Shown here piece by piece: positions 50,150-59,129 of a stretch of DNA of 64,000 nt (position 1 is its first letter; each line of letters opens with the position of its first letter). Source of the stretch: Nothobranchius furzeri (Eukaryota > Chordata > Actinopteri > Cyprinodontiformes > Nothobranchiidae); the NCBI RefSeq assembly GCF_043380555.1, contig NC_091758.1, forward strand, positions 39,083,946 to 39,147,945. The letters are read 5' to 3'. The notes beneath the pieces are model-generated. The model worked only from the letters and a program-made list of their open reading frames with translations, did no database searches and had not been told where the DNA came from. The translations under genes were made by a program, and so were the position numbers.

Positions 50150-50530
50150 AAAGGGGCATTATGGAAGTTTGACAGCCAAATCATGTGTAGAAATAATAAA
50201 TGTCTTCTTCATACATTCTCCTGCAATGCCCTGGTCCTGTAGCCTAGTGAACTAGACCAAATTCTTGCTTTGCAAAGTTTGGTCGAGGCATGCTCCATTG
50301 GAACCTTCACAGCTCCTACCAGGACTCTGGCTAGCCAATCACAGCTCTCTAGAGGGGTTTCAAACACATAAAGAGCTGTGATTGGTCCATAATGGTGGGC
50401 CAATCACAGTGCTCTATCTGCTTAGTGAACAAATCACAGAGCTTTATCCGCTTTGTGGGCCAATAACATAACCACTAGTTAATATGTGACCAAGTACGAA
50501 ACAAAAATACAGAAAACCCCAAAAAAAACA
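50150..50530. mobile_element. Left end of a TIR element that brackets the ERV
   Basis: It starts TAAAGGGGCATTATGGAAG, whose inverted counterpart TAATGCCCCTTTA closes the matching piece at 61858. CCAATCACAG-type units repeat three times within it (near 50337, 50400 and 50423). The target duplication could not be fixed. The right half is at 61641-61860, so the ERV lies inside one copy of this element. Confidence 0.6.
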
Positions 50531-50716
50531 TATAACATCCAAGAAAATTCATAGCAACCTTGAGGTCTCATAAAATACATTCTTAGGTCATACATTCAGT
50601 GTGTAGCTTATAAAGAATGTGACATAATGCAACACTCAGATAAAAATGTGAGGTAGACTAAAGTGAGAACTACTCTTAGGGTTACAAAATAACAAAGAAA
50701 ATGTTGCTCACCCCCT

Positions 50717-51600
50717 TTAGACAGGTGTGGTACATTCACGCTTGGAGTCTCCCCGAACGCGGTCACGAGGCACACCGTAGGTGAGCAAGTGCATCTTATC
50801 TTGGAGTTTCTTAACACGCCTGTAGGCGGAATAAGCTATCACGGCCGTGATGAGCCATTCCATCCCCAGGGCGACCAATGTGCAGATTAAAGTCGTATAA
50901 TCTGTGTCAATGTAGCGTCTTGGGCGTCAAAGTAAGTTCACGCGGGTTTTGTGTGAACTTAACAAATTTGGTTCCTTCAATCAGTAATTGTTGGTCAATT
51001 TCTAAATCGAAGGCAAAGTTATAACCCTGGAAAGCGTCCATGATCTCAATCTCTGAGTCATGCTGTTCGAGGTTGAGGTGATGGAGTGCCAGGTTTCTAG
51101 TTCAAAGTGGAAATGCCTACCGTCCTTTCAAATACCAAAGTTCAGCATCGACTTAAACCTATAGATGTGAGGTGTCACAATTATGGGAACATGTAACAGG
51201 AAACCGAGTTCTAATTTTCTGCATCAACGTGAATGGGAATTGCACTACCTAGGCTGTACGCTAGGTGGATTTGTGAAAGGTGCACAGTAGAGGGGTAGCA
51301 GCTGTCAAGCTAACTTTGAGCAGGTCCAGTGGTACCAAGTACGGGGAAATACGACTTTCAACCAAGCTGTCCAGCGTGGAACTTACTTCCCTGAGCAGGT
51401 CCTGCATCAAATCTCTCACCACTCATGTGTACACAATATCCTGATGTATGGTTTCAGACAAAGTCTTGATTGCACGTAGAGATTCATTAATCAGAGCAGA
51501 ATGTAGGTTGACAGTTACAAGAGTACCCTGTAAGGTTTTAGTAAGTACTTCCTGTTAGCGTTCTAGGAGGAGTTTCTCTTGGTTAGTGAAAATGACGGTG
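50717..51600 (-). pseudogene. Decayed env, transmembrane part only
   Basis: Downstream of pol, the minus strand carries an alpha-helical stretch (near 51560-51300) with heptad-like leucines and in-frame stops at 51555-51557, 51423-51425 and 51261-51263. It is followed, in another frame, by a run of about 20 hydrophobic residues (near 50890-50820) and a basic tail (YRRVKK) that ends at a stop at 50717-50719. That is the order of an envelope TM subunit: helical ectodomain, membrane anchor, short cytoplasmic tail. Only about 0.9 kb lies between pol and this stop, too short for a surface subunit, so SU is deleted or never fitted. A further in-frame TGA precedes the anchor. The assignment rests on position and topology, not on a motif match. 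Confidence 0.6.
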
Positions 51601-51684
51601 GGGGGGGCTTGGTTCTTTGTCGGTTAGTACATGTTAGTGGGTTAAACGTGCACTTCCCCCCCTTTTCCATTTCCATGCATAGAA

Positions 51685-54600
51685 CTATGTAGCGACTACG
51701 TCTACCTCCTGCGGGGAGTCTGGTCTCTGTACCCGCAGGGATGGTTTGACGTAGGGTTTGATTTGGTTTGCATGCACCCATTTGTAGACAGGCTCCTGTC
51801 TCGCTTTGGTGATGCGTAACCTGTATGCAACTGGAGAGAGTTTTGCCACGATCTCAAATGGTCCTGACCAGCAGGGCAGGAACTTCTTAGCTTTGCGTGC
51901 CGGTTGGGCGAACCGAAAGTAGAATACTTTGTCACCCACCTCGTATTCGCGGCTGGTTGTCTTTTGGTCGTAGTAGGCTTTAGCGCCTTCTACGTTGGTC
52001 TCCAGTTTCTTCTGAGCGTGCGCGAACGTAGCTCTGAGGTGTGTTTTCAAGTCTGCCACATACTGATGAGCGGTATAGGCAGTGGCAACACTGACATCCT
52101 CTGGGTGATACAGGAGGTGCAGTGGTAGAGTCATCAGTCTGCCGGTCATCATCTCAAAGGGCGTAACCCCAGTGGATCGCTGTGGAGTGGACCGTATGGC
52201 CATCAGGACCAGAGGGAGCTTGACGTCCCAGTCCTTCCCAGTGGAGCAGACGTACTTTTTGAGCATAGAGACGACCGTGCGGTTCATCCGTTCGACCTGT
52301 CCGGATGACTGTGGGTGATAGGGGAGGTGGAATCTCACTTCCACTCCCAAAAGTTCAAACAGGGACGTCATTACACTGGATGTGAAATGAGTTCCTCGGT
52401 CAGAGTCAATGCAGAGTGGAAGTCCCCATCGACTAAAAACGTGGTTAATCAGCAGTACAGCGGTTGTGACGGCTGTATCGTTTGGCGCTGGAAGGCATTC
52501 CACCCACTTTGTGAAACTGCAAGTTACAGTTAGCATATATTTGTTTCCTCTTGCCGATTTGGGAACCGGTCCAACCCAGTCGATCTGCAGGTGGGACCAA
52601 GGGAAGGTTATTCCCCTGCGTTGCAGTGGTGCTCTAGCAAGCGGCTGGGAGGGTTGAAACTGGGCACAGATGAGGCAGCCTTGGACATAGCTGTGTACAT
52701 CCTTGGACATCGATGGCCAATATGCTACTTCCGTCAGTGACGCGAGGGTAGCGTTTGCTCCGTGGTGACCTCTGACCGGAGCGTCGTGGGCGTAGGCAAG
52801 CATTACTCCTCTGTGGTCGAGTGGAACAACCCAGCGCGGCGGGCTGTGATCGTCACGCATGTAAACTAACAAATCGTTTTGTAGTTTCAGGTGCGCGAGT
52901 TGACGATGCAGGGTTACCAAATCTCGGCTTGCGCCAGTAGGTGGTGATGGTTGTTTAGACATCGGGCCCTTTTGGAGAAGCTCGCGGATGAGCTTCAGGT
53001 CAGGATCTTGTTCCTGCATGGTGACTAGGTCCGCATCATGTGGTTGTCTGCCTAGAAACACGGGTACCCCAACGTTCTGAGGTTCGTCTGCCTGTTTAGC
53101 ATGGCGACGAGTAATCGCGCAGACCTCGTGAACGGCCTTGGGTGGAAGCCACTCGTCTTTGAATTCCCAGCAGGTTCCCTGGTCAGCACCGAGCTTAGCA
53201 AGGCGGTCAGCTTCGTCATTACCATCTTTCTCCGGACCTATGGTCCTGGAGTGACCTTTGACCTTTTTCCAGTAGACCATTATGCCTTTCTCAGTGGTGA
53301 GCAGATCACACGCTAGGAATAACTCCGAGTGTTTCACGTCTCTGTTCCTGGCATTTTTCATGTTGTTCTCCTTCCACATGGGGAAGTGAGATATGAAGCT
53401 GTGTCTAGCGTAGTTTGAATCTGAGCAAAGGACGATTTGAGTGATGTCCAAGGCTGCTGCCTGCTGGAGGGTTATCAACACTGCAGCGATTTCGGCGTAC
53501 TGACTAGACTTTTGGCCCAACTGGTAGTGATTTGGTTGCTTGGTGTCACAGTCCACCCAAACGACTCCAACCCCAGCACGGAGCTGGCCTTCGTGAAGGT
53601 AGGAGCATCCATCAGTGTAAACTTTCGGAAGCCCTTGGCAAACATTCTCATCAAAGTAGCGATGATTGGATGCGGTTGGGTAGACTGCGGCAGGTGTGTC
53701 CAGGGGGCCCCTGACGGAGTCAGAGTCACAGTACTGGCAGCCTACTAGCCCTTGTCCTAGCGCTAGCTTGGTGTTCTGACCATACTTGACCTCAATGTTA
53801 TATCCTTGGAGCACCATCATCCACGTCGCAATGCGGCTGTTTGACACTCTTCCTTCTCGCAGTCGCTGGCTGTTTAGGAAGGTGACAGGCTGATGACACG
53901 TTTCAATGATCACTTTCTGTCCACCGATGTAACTACGAAAGTGTTCGACGGCCCAGACTGTAGAGAGGAGAGCTCTCTCGCAGTCTGAGGACTGGAGTTC
54001 CACCTTGCTCAGAGGCTTGCTGGCGTATGCCACAACTCTCATGTCCTGATCGTGTTTCTGCTTCAAAGCAGCGCTCAGGCAGTGAGAGGAGAAAGTAGCC
54101 TCTATGTAGAACTCTTTATCCTTGTCTGGGTAAGCCAGACAGGGTGCGGACGCCAACTTCTGTTTTAGGAACTGGAAGGAGAGTTCTTGGGGTCTGTCCC
54201 ACACGAAAGGTGTGTCGTTCCGAAGCAGCTCAGTGAGGGGCCTCGCTGTTTCAGCGTACTCCTCAATGAACTGTCTGGAGTAGTTGCAGACTCCGAGGAA
54301 GCTCCTGAGTTCAGTCAGATTAGCTGGGGCTTTGATGTCCTGAATGGCTCTAATGCGTCCCGCTTGGGGCTCGACTCCATTAGGGCCAACCAGCAGTCCA
54401 ACATACTCCACTTTGGTTCGACACCACTGTCCCTTGAGAATCGCCAATTTAGCTCCGGCGTCAGCGAGCTGTTGCAGCACGTGACGGAGTTCGGCCAGGT
54501 GCTCCTCGAAGGTTCGACTCCTCATCAAGATGTCATCAACATATATGAGGTTCCCTCTGGAAGCAGCATCTGACATGGCTTTGTGGAGGAAGATGTTGAA

Positions 54601-56886
54601 CTCGGCAGGTGAGTTAGAGTAGCCAAAGGGGCAGCGGTTCCAAGTATATTGGCGATTTCCAAAGGAGAAAGCCAGTTTATACTGGTCCGCCGGCTCAACC
54701 TTCATGGTCCAGAAGCCGTTGGCTATGTCAACCGTAGAGAAGAAACGAGCATCTCTGACTCTGGCTAGCTCCTGATCTAAATGGATCATAGGCCACCTGG
54801 AGAGAGGTACTTGTTTGTTCAGTGCACGATAGTCTATGGTGAGACGCCATTTCCCAGTCGGTTTCAGAACCGGCCAGATGGGAGAGTTGTAAGTGGAGTT
54901 ACACTCTCTGATGATGTTTTTCTCCTTCAGCTGATCGAGGATCTCCTGGATCGACTCATAAGCAGCGAGGGGAATCTTGTACTGACGTACATAAGTAGGA
55001 GGGGCATTCGGGTTCGTTGGAATGCGAACCGTATGCAGGTTTGTGAGTCCACAGTCCAGGGAGTCCCTGGATAAGACGGACTGAAACTCATAGAACAGGC
55101 TTCTAAGCTCTGCTCTCTGCTCCTCTGACTCCAGCGCATCCACTTTGTCAAGCTGCTGGCTGACTTCGGCCTCGAAGCCGTCATAAGGTTCAGAGGAGGA
55201 GGGTCTCTGGTGTTCCGGGCTTTCAACCGGTGACTCAGAGGGTTGAGTATTTATTGCAAAAACCGTTAGACACTGACCGCCGTCAGTATCTAAGGTTGCA
55301 CTGCAAATGGGTTCCTCAGGAAGGGCTTCATGCCGCTTGATGGTAATCATTTGTGAAGGGAAAGTACTGAATGTGTCTACACCAACCTGTCTGTCGTTCA
55401 AGAACAACGGAAGTTGTCCGATCACGGGGACTGAAAGTTCGAAGTCATGGAATGAGCTATCTATCAGCATGCCCAAGGGCTTTCCTGCCGGCAGGTGGAT
55501 AGGACTCTGGGTCGGATTTTCGACCAACAAGTACGCAGAACGATTGTTCAGCTCCAAGAGTGGCGTGCCACAGACGGCTAAGTTGAGCTCCAAGAAGTGT
55601 GGTGATGGCTGGAAGAAGGCCTGTGTGCCTGGCAGCTTCTGATGCTTCATCAGAGTCAGACGAACAGGCACTCCTTTGACCAGTGGGGGCAGAACCGTGC
55701 TGGCCTCAACCACTGCACGGCAGGCCTGTGGAATGGTCTGACCGGACAGCAAGTGTTCAGGGCCTTCTGAGCGAGGCTCAGAGGATGGTGTGGCTCGGGC
55801 CCAAAGGACTTGATTGCAAGTGTCCAGCTGGGCACCGAGTCGAACCAGCAGATCTGCTCCGATGAGTGCAGGTGGATCAAGCTGTGGTATGATGCTGAAT
55901 GTATGTGTGAGCTGTCTTGCTCCAAGTTGGATAGTCAGAGAGCAGACCTCTGGCGCTTTCAGGAGCCTCTGCGGCCAAGTAGGTGACAAGAGCCGATGGC
56001 TACGTGTCACACTGACCAGAAGGGGGTCCTTCTGACGCAGGTGTTCAAACGTCTGCTGGCTGATGGCTGACTTTTCAGACCAAAGAGCAAGGCGAGCATC
56101 TGAGATGTGGGTGCAGTTGATGGTAAGACCACCAACTATGTGTGGTGCATATGGCTGCAGGCTGACGTTCTTCAGCGAGCAGAGAAAAGATGAATGTGTG
56201 CGGAACGGAGTTCCAGGAGCGGTTTCATGCCTTTGCAGGCGGACATCGTCTGTGGGAGCTGTAGGGAGGGGCATGACCTTGGAACAAGGGTTTTGCTGCT
56301 CACTTATGCTGACTTCAAGAATGGAGGATGGTCGGCTGCTATCCGGGTTCCAGGGCTTAGGTGTGTCCACCTGGGCCCACAGTTGACCCTTCTGGCAGTC
56401 GATGAGGGGAGCTAGACGTTCAAGCAGGTCCTGACCAATGAGAAGTGGTTCAGTGTCTAGCTGGCAGACATAAAACGGGTGATCCAGAGTCATGTCTTGG
56501 AAGGTGATATCCAGCCACGCCCGGTGAGTGATACACTCCCGGGTCTGGGTGTAGCTGGTGATTTTCAGGTCACAAGGTTCAACCTGGACTGGTTTCCCGA
56601 GCGACCGCATGGTGTCAGACACGCAATGGAACAATGTGGAGCACATCAGGGTGATTTCTGAGCCGGTATCCAGCAGAGCATCAACCTGTATGCACCCACC
56701 TACGTTGGTGCTACAGTACAAACGGCGAGCATGATCATGGTTTGTTAAGTCACCAAGGAACTTCAGAAATTTAGCATCAGGTTTCTCTGGGGGGTAGATT
56801 TCAGGAGACTCCTGTGATCTACCAGTAGTGTTCCCCCAGCTGATCAGGTAGGTCCTGGCCACGCTGGGAGGTTGAGCCACGCCTAG
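51685..56886 (-). CDS. pol: Retroviral pol (Pro-Pro'-RT-RNase H-IN), readthrough frame
   Basis: About 1733 codons are open directly after the gag UGA, in the same frame. There is no native ATG; the apparent start is GTG, so it is made as Gag-Pol. Residues counted from that GTG: retropepsin 57-170 with LLDTGSEITL at 69 and LLIGQDLL; a second retropepsin-like unit 245-362 without the DTG; a spacer to about 540; RT about 580-830 with FSTVDIANGFW (motif A) and YVDD at 780-783; a connection domain resembling RNase H but with IEAT in place of the first Asp; RNase H about 1085-1235 with YTDG, an AE pair, CSDSN and NDEAD all present; integrase from about 1360 with the H...H and CLIC zinc-binding pairs, D1434, D1492 or D1494, and E1530, then a C-terminal beta-barrel (VGDKVFYF). 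The frame has no internal stop, so the copy is young or was selected. Function is inferred from motifs. Confidence 0.9.
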   Translation of the reverse strand, partial: LGVAQPPSVARTYLISWGNTTGRSQESPEIYPPEKPDAKFLKFLGDLTNHDHARRLYCSTNVGGCIQVDALLDTGSEITLMCSTLFHCVSDTMRSLGKPVQVEPCDLKITSYTQTRECITHRAWLDITFQDMTLDHPFYVCQLDTEPLLIGQDLLERLAPLIDCQKGQLWAQVDTPKPWNPDSSRPSSILEVSISEQQNPCSKVMPLPTAPTDDVRLQRHETAPGTPFRTHSSFLCSLKNVSLQPYAPHIVGGLTINCTHISDARLALWSEKSAISQQTFEHLRQKDPLLVSVTRSHRLLSPTWPQRLLKAPEVCSLTIQLGARQLTHTFSIIPQLDPPALIGADLLVRLGAQLDTCNQVLWARATPSSEPRSEGPEHLLSGQTIPQACRAVVEASTVLPPLVKGVPVRLTLMKHQKLPGTQAFFQPSPHFLELNLAVCGTPLLELNNRSAYLLVENPTQSPIHLPAGKPLGMLIDSSFHDFELSVPVIGQLPLFLNDRQVGVDTFSTFPSQMITIKRHEALPEEPICSATLDTDGGQCLTVFAINTQPSESPVESPEHQRPSSSEPYDGFEAEVSQQLDKVDALESEEQRAELRSLFYEFQSVLSRDSLDCGLTNLHTVRIPTNPNAPPTYVRQYKIPLAAYESIQEILDQLKEKNIIRECNSTYNSPIWPVLKPTGKWRLTIDYRALNKQVPLSRWPMIHLDQELARVRDARFFSTVDIANGFWTMKVEPADQYKLAFSFGNRQYTWNRCPFGYSNSPAEFNIFLHKAMSDAASRGNLIYVDDILMRSRTFEEHLAELRHVLQQLADAGAKLAILKGQWCRTKVEYVGLLVGPNGVEPQAGRIRAIQDIKAPANLTELRSFLGVCNYSRQFIEEYAETARPLTELLRNDTPFVWDRPQELSFQFLKQKLASAPCLAYPDKDKEFYIEATFSSHCLSAALKQKHDQDMRVVAYASKPLSKVELQSSDCERALLSTVWAVEHFRSYIGGQKVIIETCHQPVTFLNSQRLREGRVSNSRIATWMMVLQGYNIEVKYGQNTKLALGQGLVGCQYCDSDSVRGPLDTPAAVYPTASNHRYFDENVCQGLPKVYTDGCSYLHEGQLRAGVGVVWVDCDTKQPNHYQLGQKSSQYAEIAAVLITLQQAAALDITQIVLCSDSNYARHSFISHFPMWKENNMKNARNRDVKHSELFLACDLLTTEKGIMVYWKKVKGHSRTIGPEKDGNDEADRLAKLGADQGTCWEFKDEWLPPKAVHEVCAITRRHAKQADEPQNVGVPVFLGRQPHDADLVTMQEQDPDLKLIRELLQKGPMSKQPSPPTGASRDLVTLHRQLAHLKLQNDLLVYMRDDHSPPRWVVPLDHRGVMLAYAHDAPVRGHHGANATLASLTEVAYWPSMSKDVHSYVQGCLICAQFQPSQPLARAPLQRRGITFPWSHLQIDWVGPVPKSARGNKYMLTVTCSFTKWVECLPAPNDTAVTTAVLLINHVFSRWGLPLCIDSDRGTHFTSSVMTSLFELLGVEVRFHLPYHPQSSGQVERMNRTVVSMLKKYVCSTGKDWDVKLPLVLMAIRSTPQRSTGVTPFEMMTGRLMTLPLHLLYHPEDVSVATAYTAHQYVADLKTHLRATFAHAQKKLETNVEGAKAYYDQKTTSREYEVGDKVFYFRFAQPARKAKKFLPCWSGPFEIVAKLSPVAYRLRITKARQEPVYKWVHANQIKPYVKPSLRVQRPDSPQEVDVVAT

Positions 56887-56892
56887 TCATGC
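56833..56892 (-). promoter_or_regulatory. Gag-pol UGA readthrough signal with stem
   Basis: The gag stop TGA (56889-56887) is followed by CTAG, the leaky UGA-CUA-G context known to raise readthrough in viruses and animal genes. Pol continues in the same frame. After a 16-base spacer, CTCCCAGC (56870-56863) can pair with GCTGGGGG (56840-56833), eight pairs including one G-U, over a 22-base loop. A downstream structure is also usual at retroviral readthrough sites. That readthrough occurs is inference. Confidence 0.7.
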
Positions 56893-58368
56893 GGACGTTG
56901 GCTCTGGGTCTGGCTTCTTAGAAGCAGACTTTGGTGCAGGGGTCTCATCTGCAGATCTCAGCTGTTCCTTCTGTTTAGCTAGGAACTGCTGAAACATCTC
57001 CTGGAGGTCGGCTTTGGTCAAGTACTCACCTGCGGACTTGTGTTCGGGACCTACCTGTGGGCGGCGCTCCTTAAACCTTCCACTGTTCCGACCTGCCTGC
57101 CGTTGGTTTTGGTTGGGCCACTTCCTGTCTGATTGTCCAGACCTAGGCGGCCAATCAGCACCCCCCTTCCCCTGTTGAGGAGATTGGGACTGCTCTCGCG
57201 GTTTAACAGGTCTAGGTTTAGCAGATTTTGGCTTAGTGGGTGGAGCTTCTGTGCCTTCAAGCTCCAAACGCGGCTCGGCGTCGGGAGCTAGGTGCATGAC
57301 GCGGTGATGTGCGTCAGGCTTTTGGGGCTTTCCGCCGGCTTCCCAAGCCTGTTGAGCGTATCTCCTAATCTCCTGAGTTGTCAGTTTTTTCATCCGACAA
57401 TACATTGAGACTTCGGAGCGAACACACTCGTGCAGGTTGTGAATGAACAGGGATCTGAAGGCAGGGTCTTCCTCGAGCCCAGGGCCGTTTCGACCTTGGA
57501 AATAAGCACTTTTGAGTCGGCGATAATACTCTCTGGGGGGTTCGTTCCTCCCGTGTTTGATGGAGAAGGCCCCCATTGTAGCTGACGCAGAGTCTGCATA
57601 CGTGGCGTATTCATCTCTCAACGCTCGGCAGAGCGAGGAGTACCGATCACGAATGTCAGGTGGTAGAGTTTCCATGAAACCGTGCACCGTTCTAGATGTG
57701 GTTTTCCAAATTAGCTTGAGCTTTTCCCTTGAAGAGGGTGCTGGAAGATCAAGCAGACAACGTTCTATCTCCCTGAGATAATCGTCGACGTTGGATTCAT
57801 TGGTGTTAGGATCAAAGCGTTCTATGTCTTTAGCTAGCGATTCAATTTGACGTACACGGAGCCCTGACTCACGGTACGGCGCGTCATCCTCTGACTCTGA
57901 CCCACGGTCTGTCTCAGAAGGCGCTGGATATCGCTGGTGTGCTCTGGGCTCCCAATGTTGACTCCTGGGGCCCAAATCGGGGTTCGGCATGTTGTGGCGG
58001 GCTGCTGGCACGTCACGTGGGTGTCTTGGGAGGTCCTCCTCCCGGGGCACGTCTGCGTAGTGCAGCCTGCGTCTTTCAACTGGGGCTTCTGCGTAATACG
58101 CTCTGTCCAGGTACGGACTGGCGTATGATGCTTGGTCATGCAGCTGGTTATCGGCATGCCGAATACCGGAGTAGCTAGGATGGGTGGATGGTTGAGGTGC
58201 AGCTTGGGCTTGTGCATAACCCCAGCCGGCACCTTGCACCCTTCGTGGACTGGGGGAGCGGTCTAAATAGAGGTGCCGCTCAGCTGGTCGACTTCTCACA
58301 GATTGAAAGGCCGTGAAGATGAGGGTGGTGGTCCAACCTGGGGTTCGAGGGCGAATTGCCCTCGGCCC
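56887..58368 (-). CDS. gag: Gag, capsid and basic C-terminal part
   Basis: Open from the codon after a TAG at 58371-58369 to the UGA at 56889-56887. The nominal start at 58299 is GTG, not a normal eukaryotic start, so it is probably the continuation of the upstream frame. From that GTG: a charged N-terminal 150 residues rich in Arg, Pro and Tyr; a helical capsid-like region about 150-330 (VRQIESLAKDIERF, DDYLREIERCLLDLP, FRSLFIHNLHECVRSEVSMY); then a basic, Pro/Gln/Arg-rich tail (RPVKPREQ, NQNQRQAGRNSGRFKERRP) that would bind nucleic acid. No C-x2-C-x4-H-x4-C knuckle exists. The end carries a helical segment (LTKADLQEMFQQFLAKQ). Pol follows by readthrough. The gag assignment rests on position and composition. 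Confidence 0.75.
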   Translation of the reverse strand, partial: GPRAIRPRTPGWTTTLIFTAFQSVRSRPAERHLYLDRSPSPRRVQGAGWGYAQAQAAPQPSTHPSYSGIRHADNQLHDQASYASPYLDRAYYAEAPVERRRLHYADVPREEDLPRHPRDVPAARHNMPNPDLGPRSQHWEPRAHQRYPAPSETDRGSESEDDAPYRESGLRVRQIESLAKDIERFDPNTNESNVDDYLREIERCLLDLPAPSSREKLKLIWKTTSRTVHGFMETLPPDIRDRYSSLCRALRDEYATYADSASATMGAFSIKHGRNEPPREYYRRLKSAYFQGRNGPGLEEDPAFRSLFIHNLHECVRSEVSMYCRMKKLTTQEIRRYAQQAWEAGGKPQKPDAHHRVMHLAPDAEPRLELEGTEAPPTKPKSAKPRPVKPREQSQSPQQGKGGADWPPRSGQSDRKWPNQNQRQAGRNSGRFKERRPQVGPEHKSAGEYLTKADLQEMFQQFLAKQKEQLRSADETPAPKSASKKPDPEPTSA

Positions 58369-58910
58369 CTAGATGGTCCTGAATGCCCTAGAGTGTGTGT
58401 AGGGAACGGGGCCGAAGGTTGGAACAGATGAGCTTCATCTCTCCCCTGCGGCGTGCGTCCGTCCAGAGAGTCCTGGTGTTTCCCCCCTTCCCACTGTCTG
58501 TTGTCATCAGCAGAGGGGGGCGGGGTCTCCTCCCCATCTTCCCCAGAATCGGTGCGGGTGTCGTCTTCCTCGATCAGCCTTCCATTTCGCTGTTTTTCAG
58601 CTAGCATACTCTGGAGGTTCATGATCTCTCTATCATGTTGGAGTCCTCTCTGATAGAGGATCAGGGCTAACTTAGCTAAGTGAACCTGGATTGGTTTTGT
58701 ACCATCCGGGTTTTCTATTTGATCGATTACAGCTTCTAGCTCGACGCTACGCTGTTCTTCAGTGAAATCCCTAGAAGGGTAGTCGGGTTCTCGAGCAACC
58801 GCGACCAGTTTGGACAATATTTGTCCAGAAAGTAGGCCAGGTTCATAGTCGTGGGCCGCAGCGCCACCTGGTTGCTGGGAGTTGGTCAGTTCACTACTCT
58901 GTCCCTCCAT
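58296..58910 (-). CDS. gag: Gag N-terminal part (matrix-like) with PSAP
   Basis: A true ATG at 58910-58908 opens 204 codons. The first 110 residues are helical and charged (LLSGQILSKLVAVARE, LAKLALILYQRGLQHDRE), like a matrix domain; then comes an acidic stretch (LIEEDDTRTDSGEDGEE), then PSAP at 165-168, a P(T/S)AP late-domain motif for budding through Tsg101, and a Pro/Ser end. Late domains usually lie between matrix and capsid, so this is most simply the front half of Gag. It ends at a TGA (58298-58296) inside a 73-base overlap with the capsid frame, which is -1 relative to it. There is no N-terminal Gly, so no myristoylation signal. Alternatively it is a separate leader protein. Confidence 0.65.
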   Translation of the reverse strand: MEGQSSELTNSQQPGGAAAHDYEPGLLSGQILSKLVAVAREPDYPSRDFTEEQRSVELEAVIDQIENPDGTKPIQVHLAKLALILYQRGLQHDREIMNLQSMLAEKQRNGRLIEEDDTRTDSGEDGEETPPPSADDNRQWEGGKHQDSLDGRTPQGRDEAHLFQPSAPFPTHTLGHSGPSRGRGQFALEPQVGPPPSSSRPFNL

Positions 58911-59115
58911 TTTAACAACCGAACCAAAAATAGCCTAGTAGAGCTTCTGCAGATAGCTCAAGCTGCACCTTTTGGGCAGCAACTGCTAGCTTTGTAGCAG
59001 AAAAACACTAAATTAACCTTTGTGCGCACAGGTTTTAGCGTTTTAAGATTGCACGGAATGCCGTGACTGACGCTTAAAATACTATTCCTTTCAGTATTTT
59101 AGCAAAAGCTGGTGC

Positions 59116-59129
59116 GTTGCCGTAGCAAC
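59116..59129 (+). promoter_or_regulatory. RFX X-box-like palindrome in the ERV leader
   Basis: GTTGCCGTAGCAAC matches the RFX/EF-C binding pattern (GTTGCC n0-3 GGCAAC type), a motif used in several viral enhancers. It also forms a 6-bp hairpin in the leader RNA (CGTTGC with GCAACG). Sequence match only. Confidence 0.4.

Noticed and set aside
51904..56661. Plus-strand ORFs over pol
   Set aside because: Shadows of the long minus-strand pol frame.
56878..56880. GTG as the pol start codon
   Set aside because: The frame is continuous with gag through the UGA, and GTG is not a normal start in fish; readthrough explains it better.
58296..58302. A termination-reinitiation site between the two gag frames
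   Set aside because: TGTGA overlap is visible, but there is no ATG in the second frame at this point.
58316..58330. A canonical -1 slippery heptamer in the gag overlap
   Set aside because: GCCTTTC nearby does not fit X-XXY-YYZ at its first position; left as a possibility only.
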